A stretch of 25,593 bases of DNA from CADEED01 sp046733635 (GTDB lineage: Bacteria > Pseudomonadota > Gammaproteobacteria > Steroidobacterales > Steroidobacteraceae), in NCBI GenBank assembly GCA_046733635.1, contig JBKPPO010000068.1:1-25593 (forward strand), in the 5' to 3' direction. Shown here piece after piece: positions 15,691-21,355 of the stretch. A program made the position numbers and the translations under genes. The notes under the pieces were generated by a model, which was not told the DNA's origin, searched no databases, and saw only the letters and a program-made list of their open reading frames with translations. Each line of letters begins with the position of its first letter. Positions within the stretch are counted from its first letter, which is position 1.

Positions 15691-16509
15691 TCACCGAGTG
15701 AGCGGAGCCTCGGAGTCCAGGAAGTCCTGAATGGCCGGGATGACCTGTTCCAGAGAATGAAGCATGAACAGGTGTCCGCCCCCCGGAATGATGACGAGAC
15801 GGTTGTTCGGAATCAGCGCGGAGAGGATCCGGGAATTCACGGGCGGGACCAGCGGGTCCTCGGCGCCGGCCATCACCAGCGTGGGCTGCCGGATCCGATG
15901 CAGCCAGTGAATGCTGGTCCAGCCCATGCCGGCGAAGAGCTGGAACAGATAGCCCATGAATTGGGGCGCGATGATTCGCGAGGTGTGGGCGGACATCAGC
16001 TTCGGATCTCGGCGCGCCTCGCCGCCATAGATGTCGCCCGCGGCCTTCTGCATGTAGTTGGGCGAGAGGTACCGCTTCGGCGTGATCATCCGGGCGAGTG
16101 CTGACGGTCTGCCGGGCACCATGACCGCACCCGCGGAAGTGGCCGCGAGCACGAGCCGGCGGCAGCGGTCGGGATATTGCCGTGCGAACTGCTGAGCGAG
16201 TGCGCCACCCCACGACACTCCGATGGCATCCACGCGTTGATAGCCAAGCCTGTCGAGCAACCTGTTGGCGAGGCGCGCGAGGCCGGAGAAGCGGCGGGGC
16301 CGCCAGCTCATCTCCGATCTGCCCACGCCCGGGACGTCGAAGATGATGATCTCGCGATCCGGCATCGCCTCCATGAAAGGGAAACACAGTTCGAGGTTGG
16401 CGCCGATGCCATTGAACAGCAGCAGCGGCAACCCGTTACGGCCGTGCTGGGTGGCGACGCGAAGCGTCACGCCATCGACTTCGATGTATTCGACTATGGG
16501 CTGGGTCAT
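15691..16509 (-). CDS. phaZ: Intracellular medium-chain PHA depolymerase (alpha/beta hydrolase)
   Basis: This 272-residue alpha/beta hydrolase closely follows the Pseudomonas PhaZ pattern. LLLFNGIGANLELCFPFMEA (oxyanion region), DVPGVGRSE, the nucleophile elbow IGVSWGGALAQQFA with Ser99, LVLAATSAGAVMVPGRP, LFAGMGWTSIHWLHRIRQPT, acid Asp218 in AGAEDPLVPP and His246 in GGGHLF are all visible. It hydrolyses stored medium-chain poly(3-hydroxyalkanoate) at the granule surface to release hydroxy acids. Its ATG overlaps the phaC stop in ATGA, so synthase and depolymerase are translationally coupled, as expected for a polymer-turnover pair. No signal peptide, consistent with an intracellular enzyme. 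Confidence 0.92.
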   Translation of the reverse strand: MTQPIVEYIEVDGVTLRVATQHGRNGLPLLLFNGIGANLELCFPFMEAMPDREIIIFDVPGVGRSEMSWRPRRFSGLARLANRLLDRLGYQRVDAIGVSWGGALAQQFARQYPDRCRRLVLAATSAGAVMVPGRPSALARMITPKRYLSPNYMQKAAGDIYGGEARRDPKLMSAHTSRIIAPQFMGYLFQLFAGMGWTSIHWLHRIRQPTLVMAGAEDPLVPPVNSRILSALIPNNRLVIIPGGGHLFMLHSLEQVIPAIQDFLDSEAPLTR

Positions 16510-18305
16510 CGCTGATGGACGTATCGCCCGGGCGCGGGATCAGTCGCTGGGTGGCGTTCATTGCCCGGAGACCTTGGCGCCGCCACTTCGCCGCCGCCGT
16601 GTTGCCGATACCAGTGCGACCAGTGATCCCACCAGCTTCCGGCGTGTTCGCTGGCGCCCGCCAGCCAAGCCTCGGGATCGTCCGGTAGAGAGGCGTTGAG
16701 GAAGTACTTCGCTTTTGGATTCGTGGGCGGATTGACGATGCTCTGGATGTGCCCGCTCGAGGAGAGCACGAAGTCGATCTTGCCGCGCAGGATGTTTCGC
16801 GACTGGTAACAAGCCTGCCAGGGCGTGATGTGATCGGTGACACCGGCCACCACGTAGGCGGGAACGTCCACCCTGGACATGTCGATGGCCGTATCGAGCA
16901 CATGGATCTTTCCGGGCTGCTTCAGCGGGTTGTCCAGGAACATGCGCAGAAGATCGGCATGGAACTCCGCGGGCAGCCGCGTCGTGTCCGAGTTCCAGTA
17001 GAGGATGTCGAAGGCGGGCGGGCGGTTTCCCATCACCCAGTTGTTTGCCACGAACAACCAGACCAGGTCATTGGGCCGCAGCCATGCGAACACGCGCGCC
17101 ATCTCGCTGCCCTCGAGCACTCCGGCGCGACGCGATTTCTCGATCGTGGCATTCACGCCGGTGCGCGAGGCGAACTGGCCGAGCAGCGTGGGGGCCGAGG
17201 TGTCGAGCACGGTGACCAGCAGCGTGGCCGATGCCACGCGCCGCTCGCCGCGCGCGGCCAGGTGCCCTAGCAAAGTCGCCAGCGTGAATCCACCGGCGCA
17301 GGCTGCCATCGCGTTCACGCTGTCCGCGCCCGTGATGTCGCAAGCCACCGTGATGGCCTGCTTGCACGCGGATAGATAGGTCTCCATGTTCCAGTCCCGC
17401 TGTGCAGCCGTGGGATTGCGCCAACTGATGCAGAAGGTCTGCACGCCGTGTTGCACGGCGAACTCGGCGAAGCTGCGGCCGGGCGCGAGGTCCGTGGCGT
17501 AATACTTGTTGATCTGCGGCGGGATGATGAGCAAGGGACGCTGATGCACGAGCGCGGTCTGCGGCGTGTACTGGATGAGCTCGAACGACTCCCCGCGGTA
17601 CACCACGGCGCCCGGCGTCATCGCGAGATTGCGGCCCACCTGGAACTTGCGGTCGTCCACCTGCCGCGGCATGCCGAAGTTGTTCGTAAGATCGTCGATG
17701 AAATTCTGCAGGCCCCAGAGCAGGCTCTTGCCGCGTGTCTCGGTGAGCCTTTGCAACGCGCCCGGGTTGCCGAGCAGCGAGTTCGTCGGCGCAAAGGTCT
17801 CGGTGAACAATTGAAGAACGAATCGCGCTCGCTCGCGGTCGTCGGCCGTGGTCTCGGCCCGGTCGAGGATGCGATTGAGCATGTCGCGCCAGGCGACGAA
17901 GCCCTGCATGAGCCGCTTGTAATAGCCGCTCTTCTGCCAGATCGCGTGGCTGAACCTCCGATCACGCGGATCGGCGGCGATCTTCGACTGCCCCAGGGCG
18001 ATGGCCAATAACTCACGGCCGAACGACAGGTTCTCTTCGATGAGAACCTGCGGGTTCAGCGTCATCAATCGCAGCAGGCGTCTGCCCGCGGCTAACAACT
18101 CTTCGCGGTCGATCCCGAGGAGGGGGTTCGCACCGAGGATCTGCTCGGCGGCATCGGTCGCTGCCGCGGGTTCGAGCTCCGGTTGTGCTTCCTTATCGGC
18201 CGGGGCGAAGCCTTCTTTAGCGGAATTTTCGTTTGCGGCCTCGGACCGCAGCGAGTTGATTTCCGTCACATTTTCCCGGGCCTGGCGTGTTTTCCTGGCT
18301 CCCAT
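16506..18305 (-). CDS. phaC: Class II-like poly(3-hydroxyalkanoate) synthase
   Basis: This 599-residue synthase polymerises hydroxyacyl-CoA into PHA. Class II (Pseudomonas, medium-chain) traits include PLLIIPPQINKYYATDLAPG, TFCISWRNPT, GVLEGSEMARVFAWLRPNDL, SSSGHIQSIVNPPTNPKAKY and the ending APGRYVHQR. The catalytic triad is Cys336, Asp491 and His519. The spacings (155 and 28 residues) equal those I recall for Pseudomonas PhaC1 (296/451/479). The lipase-like box is AACAGG, so its first Gly is Ala. The first ~70 residues are a Glu/Ala-rich extension absent from shorter homologues. ATG 18305 has GGAGGGG five bases upstream. It heads a phaC-phaZ-phasin block; no second synthase or phaD is seen. 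Confidence 0.94.
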   Translation of the reverse strand: MGARKTRQARENVTEINSLRSEAANENSAKEGFAPADKEAQPELEPAAATDAAEQILGANPLLGIDREELLAAGRRLLRLMTLNPQVLIEENLSFGRELLAIALGQSKIAADPRDRRFSHAIWQKSGYYKRLMQGFVAWRDMLNRILDRAETTADDRERARFVLQLFTETFAPTNSLLGNPGALQRLTETRGKSLLWGLQNFIDDLTNNFGMPRQVDDRKFQVGRNLAMTPGAVVYRGESFELIQYTPQTALVHQRPLLIIPPQINKYYATDLAPGRSFAEFAVQHGVQTFCISWRNPTAAQRDWNMETYLSACKQAITVACDITGADSVNAMAACAGGFTLATLLGHLAARGERRVASATLLVTVLDTSAPTLLGQFASRTGVNATIEKSRRAGVLEGSEMARVFAWLRPNDLVWLFVANNWVMGNRPPAFDILYWNSDTTRLPAEFHADLLRMFLDNPLKQPGKIHVLDTAIDMSRVDVPAYVVAGVTDHITPWQACYQSRNILRGKIDFVLSSSGHIQSIVNPPTNPKAKYFLNASLPDDPEAWLAGASEHAGSWWDHWSHWYRQHGGGEVAAPRSPGNERHPATDPAPGRYVHQR

Positions 18306-18331
18306 GGCTCCCCTCCGGACTATCGCGACTC

Positions 18332-18360
18332 GTTATATGTGATCTGCTTCCCAGTGGCGA
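18332..18360 (-). promoter_or_regulatory. Candidate phaC promoter
   Basis: On the minus strand TCGCCA (18360-18355), a 17-base spacer and TATAAC (18337-18332) precede a predicted start near 18325, about 20 bases before the phaC ATG. The -10 matches five of six bases, the -35 four. Confidence 0.5.
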
Positions 18361-18429
18361 CAGGGTCGACGGTGACCCCAGTCACGCGATCCAGGCCTCC
18401 CGATTCCTATTATGCATAGCAGCGAGGTA

Positions 18430-18451
18430 GGAAATTCCCTGATGTCAGGGA
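18430..18451. repeat. Overlapping dyads in the phaC / DUF11 divergent region
   Basis: GGAAATTCC (18430-18438) overlaps the perfect inverted repeat TCCCTGATGTCAGGGA (18436-18451; seven-base arms, two-base centre). The 197-base gap between the two divergent genes offers no other strong plus-strand promoter, so this is a plausible regulator-binding site for the DUF11 operon. Confidence 0.35.
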
Positions 18452-18459
18452 GTTGGCGC

Positions 18460-18496
18460 CTCCTCCCGCAATCGGTCGCGGGTGAATCGAGAGGAG
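18460..18496 (+). promoter_or_regulatory. Possible SD-sequestering leader hairpin of the first DUF11 gene
   Basis: CTCCTC (18460-18465) can pair with the ribosome-binding site GAGGAG (18491-18496). It encloses a second helix CCGC/GCGG (18466-18469 with 18478-18481). Folding would hide the ribosome-binding site of GTG 18503. Confidence 0.35.
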
Positions 18497-18502
18497 TCAA
18501 TC

Positions 18503-19513
18503 GTGAAGTCTCATCGCATCCTGGGTGCCGTTAGCGCCCTGTGGTTGTGCGCGCTCGCGCCCGACAAGGCCCACGCCATTGGCGTCGAGGCCGGCACCAC
18601 CATCAACAACACCGCCGAGGTCAGCTACACGGTGGGCGCCGTGAACAACACCGCGGCGTCCAACCAGGTCACGCTCACCGTGGCCGAGATCCTGGACGTC
18701 GCGGTCACCGCGCAGACGCCGGACCTCGACGTGAACCCGGGCGACACGCAGCAGGTGCTCGTGTTCCTCGTCACCAACAATGGCAACTCGACCGAGGCGT
18801 TCCGGCTCGCGCTCGAGAGCATCATCGCCGGTGACCAGTTCGATCCGGCGCAATCCTCCCCGGCTATCTACTTCGACACGGACAGCAGCAACACGCTGAC
18901 CGCCGCCGATACGCCCTACGTTCCGGGCAGCAACGATCCGCTGCTGAGCGCCGATGGCAACGTCCGTGTGCTGGTGGTCCACGACATTCCTGCCGGGCTC
19001 GCGGATGGCAACCTGGGTGTGGTGCGCCTGACGGCGACGTCACTCACGGGCACCGGGGTCGCCGGCACTGTGTTCGCGGGTCAGGGCAATGGCGTGGGCA
19101 ACTCGGTGGTCGACGCCGTCGTGGGCACCTCCACGGCGCAACGCAATGCACAGGCACAGTACGAAATCACCGGCGTCACGCTCACCGCGGTGAAGAGTCA
19201 GGCCGTGACGGGCGGTCCGGGCAACGTGAATCTGCCCGTGCCGGGCGCCATCGTGACCTACACCGTGGTGATCACCAAGACGGGTTCGGGCACGGCTAAC
19301 AACGTCGTGTTCACCGACAACATTCCCGCGAACACGAGCTACGTCGCCGGTTCACTGCGTCTCAACAACGGGTTGCTCTCCGATGGCGCCGACGCCGATG
19401 CCGGCGCGTTCGAAGCCGCTGGCGCGAATCCCGCGCGCGTGCGCGTGACGCTGCCCACGCTGGGCAACAGCGCGCCGCCGCAGACCGTGACGTTCCAGGT
19501 CAGCATCAACTAG
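18503..19513 (+). CDS. Secreted DUF11-domain protein 1
   Basis: This 336-residue exported protein starts at GTG 18503, because GAGGAG lies six bases upstream and the signal peptide (KSHRILGAVSALWLCALAP, cleaved after AHA near residue 25) follows directly; an in-frame GTG at 18482 is rejected. Residues ~30-70 hold the module GTTINNTAEVSYTVGAVNNT...SNQVTLTV shared with neighbours. A middle beta-sandwich follows with Asp/Asn-rich loops (FDTDSSNTLTAADTPYV) that could bind calcium. A C-terminal DUF11/TIGR01451 repeat carries PGAIVTYTVVITKTGSGTAN and PANTSYVAGSLRLNNG, ending VTFQVSIN. No enzyme motif is present. It is likely an envelope or surface structural protein, first gene of a four-gene block with gaps of 33, 40 and 155 bases. 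Confidence 0.82.
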   Translation: MKSHRILGAVSALWLCALAPDKAHAIGVEAGTTINNTAEVSYTVGAVNNTAASNQVTLTVAEILDVAVTAQTPDLDVNPGDTQQVLVFLVTNNGNSTEAFRLALESIIAGDQFDPAQSSPAIYFDTDSSNTLTAADTPYVPGSNDPLLSADGNVRVLVVHDIPAGLADGNLGVVRLTATSLTGTGVAGTVFAGQGNGVGNSVVDAVVGTSTAQRNAQAQYEITGVTLTAVKSQAVTGGPGNVNLPVPGAIVTYTVVITKTGSGTANNVVFTDNIPANTSYVAGSLRLNNGLLSDGADADAGAFEAAGANPARVRVTLPTLGNSAPPQTVTFQVSIN

Positions 19514-19546
19514 TCAGTCAGGAAGACAGAAGTGAAGGAGTCGAAC

Positions 19547-20041
19547 ATGTTCCAGGGGAAAATCAGGATTGCGTTCCTGCTCGCCGTCATCGCGTTGAGC
19601 GTGGCCGCGCAGGCGTTCGCGCAGGACAAGGGCTGTATCGTCCTCAAGTCGGTCGCCGAGGTCGAGCAGGAAGTCGTCAACGACAAGGGCGAGAAGGCGA
19701 AGAAGCTGGTGCCCGTGTCGAAGGCGGTTCCGGGCGTCGAGGTCATCTGGACCGTCACGGCGCAGAACACCTGCAAGCAGCCGTCGGAGCAGGTGAAGAT
19801 CGACAACGCTGTTCCCGCGCACATGACCTATGTGGCGAACTCCGCTGTCGGCCCCGGCAGCGACATCACCTTTTCAGTGGATGGCAAGACCTACGCCAGC
19901 GCCGCTGACCTCACTGTCGTCGAGAACGGCACGACGCGCGTCGCGCGCTCCGACGAATACCACCACATCCGCTGGATCCTGAAGGACCCGCTCGCGCCCG
20001 GCGCGCAGGCGATGGCGCGCTTCCGCGCCGTCCTCGAATAG
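19547..20041 (+). CDS. Small secreted DUF11-like protein 2
   Basis: This 164-residue exported protein has signal peptide GKIRIAFLLAVIALSVAAQA, cleaved after AFA before QDKG. The mature part is essentially one DUF11-type beta-sandwich: GVEVIWTVTAQNTCKQPSEQ, VKIDNAVPAHMTYVANSA, a middle segment with FSVDGKTYASA, and the end HIRWILKDPLAPGAQAMARF. Cys30 and Cys76 could form a disulfide clamping the domain. It lacks the N-terminal module of its neighbours. ATG 19547 is preceded by AAGGAG at seven bases, so the upstream GTG at 19532 is rejected. It may be the minimal subunit of the assembly made by this gene block. Confidence 0.8.
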   Translation: MFQGKIRIAFLLAVIALSVAAQAFAQDKGCIVLKSVAEVEQEVVNDKGEKAKKLVPVSKAVPGVEVIWTVTAQNTCKQPSEQVKIDNAVPAHMTYVANSAVGPGSDITFSVDGKTYASAADLTVVENGTTRVARSDEYHHIRWILKDPLAPGAQAMARFRAVLE

Positions 20042-20081
20042 TTTGCGTTTTCGTTCTTGGAGAGTTGAGAGAGGAGTACCC

Positions 20082-21200
20082 ATGAAAATGTTCAAGCAGC
20101 ATCTGCGGCGAGCCAGTCTCGCTGTCGTTGCGTTGGGCGTGATCGGGGTGTCACCGTCCGCATTCGCGGCGGGTACCGATTTCGGTACGGACATCACCAA
20201 CACGGCCAGCGTCAACTACAGCGTCTCGGGCGTGCCGCAAACCGTGATCCGTTCTTCGCCCACGGGCAATTCCACGCCCGGCACGGCGGGCACGGCCACG
20301 ACCTTCGAAGTCGACAAACGTGTCATCTTCGTCACGGAAGAGACCAACGCCGCCGCCACGGTGACGAGCCCCGGGCTCACCAACGTGGTGACCGTGTTCC
20401 GCGTGTCGAGCACCACGAACGGCACGCAGGAGTTCGGCCTGACCGCCAACAACGCGACCTCGCCGCCGACGATCTTCGGCCGCACGGACGCGTTCGACAT
20501 GACGGCCGGCACGTTCACCATCCACATCTCGGCCGACACCTGCTCGACCGCGGCGATGGCGACGCCGACTTTCAACAACGAACCCGCGACGACCTTCGTC
20601 TCGATCCCCGAAGACGGATGCCGATACGTGTTCGTGCGCGCCACCACGCCGTCGAGCGCGGCCAACGGCCAGGCGGCCACCGTCATCCTGACGGCCACCG
20701 CCGCGGTCGCCGGCAGCAGCGGCGCGACGCCGGAAACGCAGACGGCTGCGGCCGACAACGCCGGCGCGGTCGAAGTGGTGTTCGCCGAAGCCGGCACGGC
20801 CGATGGCAACGTCGTGCGCAACGGCGTGAGCTTTGCTTACGACCAGTACTTCGTCGGCACGCTCACGGTCACCAAGACCGCGGCCGTGATCTCTGACGGG
20901 TTCAGCGCGGCAGGTCAGGCCAAGGCGATTCCGGGTGCGGTCATCGAGTACACGATCACCGTGCAGAACAACGGCCTCGCGACCACCGGTGCGACGCTGA
21001 CGGAAGTGATCCCGACCAACACCAGCTATGTCGCCGGTTCGACCACGCTCAACGGCGTGGCGGTCTCCGACGTCGCCGGTGCGATGCCCTTCCTGAGCAA
21101 CGGCGCGATCAATTCGCCGAGCCAGGCTTCGGGCGTCATCGTGCCGGGCACGACGGCCGCGCAGATCGCGGTGGTGCGCTTCCGCGTCACGATCAACTGA
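20082..21200 (+). CDS. Secreted DUF11-domain protein 3
   Basis: This 372-residue exported protein is a paralogue of the first DUF11 gene. Signal peptide: KQHLRRASLAVVALGVIGVS, cleaved after AFA. Residues ~31-85 repeat the shared module (GTDITNTASVNYSVSGVPQT, then a Thr/Gly-rich linker and FEVDKRVIFVT). A central Ser/Thr-rich beta domain contains two cysteines (SADTCS and EDGCRY) likely joined as a disulfide. The C-terminal DUF11 repeat reads PGAVIEYTITVQNNGLATTG and PTNTSYVAGSTTLNGVAVSD, ending VRFRVTIN like protein 1. ATG 20082 has GAGAGGAG upstream at good distance. Role inferred as structural envelope/surface protein exported with the giant downstream protein. Confidence 0.82.
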   Translation: MKMFKQHLRRASLAVVALGVIGVSPSAFAAGTDFGTDITNTASVNYSVSGVPQTVIRSSPTGNSTPGTAGTATTFEVDKRVIFVTEETNAAATVTSPGLTNVVTVFRVSSTTNGTQEFGLTANNATSPPTIFGRTDAFDMTAGTFTIHISADTCSTAAMATPTFNNEPATTFVSIPEDGCRYVFVRATTPSSAANGQAATVILTATAAVAGSSGATPETQTAAADNAGAVEVVFAEAGTADGNVVRNGVSFAYDQYFVGTLTVTKTAAVISDGFSAAGQAKAIPGAVIEYTITVQNNGLATTGATLTEVIPTNTSYVAGSTTLNGVAVSDVAGAMPFLSNGAINSPSQASGVIVPGTTAAQIAVVRFRVTIN

Positions 21201-21240
21201 TCGGACGCAGGAGACTCATCGCAGTCATGGCGCCGACGAC

Positions 21241-21293
21241 CGCGGGCATTCGGGCTTCCAGCCCGAGGGGACGACCCAAGTCCCACGCCCGCG
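21241..21293 (+). ncRNA. Candidate structured leader RNA (three-way junction) before the giant gene
   Basis: Perfect helices nest without overlap. P1 is CGCGGGC (21241-21247) with GCCCGCG (21287-21293). P2 is CGGGCT/AGCCCG (21251-21256, 21260-21265) with loop TCC. P3 is GGGAC/GTCCC (21268-21272, 21280-21284) with loop GACCCAA. Joining strands are ATT, AG and AC. It matches no riboswitch class I know; a REP-like repeat is an alternative. Confidence 0.4.
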
Positions 21294-21313
21294 ACAATGG
21301 GTACTCTCACGCA

Positions 21314-21355
21314 GAGGGCGGAGTAGCGACTAGCTACTCCGCCTTCGGCGCTTTT
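21314..21355 (+). terminator. Strong terminator/attenuator-like hairpin just before the giant gene
   Basis: GGCGGAGTAGC (21317-21327) and GCTACTCCGCC (21333-21343) pair perfectly around a five-base loop and extend to 14 pairs (21314-21346) with one G-U. TTTT at 21352-21355 follows, and ATG 21356 comes immediately after. A smaller alternative hairpin CGCC-TTC-GGCG touches the CTTTT tail directly. Confidence 0.6.

Noticed and set aside
18408..18413. TATTAT as a -10 box for the DUF11 operon
   Set aside because: No acceptable -35 exists at 16 to 18 bases upstream, and the implied leader is long. Kept only as a weak possibility.
18453..18470. sigma54-like promoter (TTGGC...CCGCA) before the first DUF11 gene
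   Set aside because: The GG and GC elements are separated by 11 bases instead of the required 10, and the rest of the consensus is poor.
18460..21200. Tandem direct DNA repeats or CRISPR-like array in the DUF11 genes
   Set aside because: The similarity is at protein level between diverged domains (for example NTSYVAGS in two genes). There are no regularly spaced identical DNA repeats.
21266..21278. ACGA loop closed by GGG/CCC, resembling one half of a guanidine-II (mini-ykkC) riboswitch
   Set aside because: The class needs two such ACGR hairpins and normally precedes transporter genes. No second one is present, and the alternative three-way junction uses these bases better.
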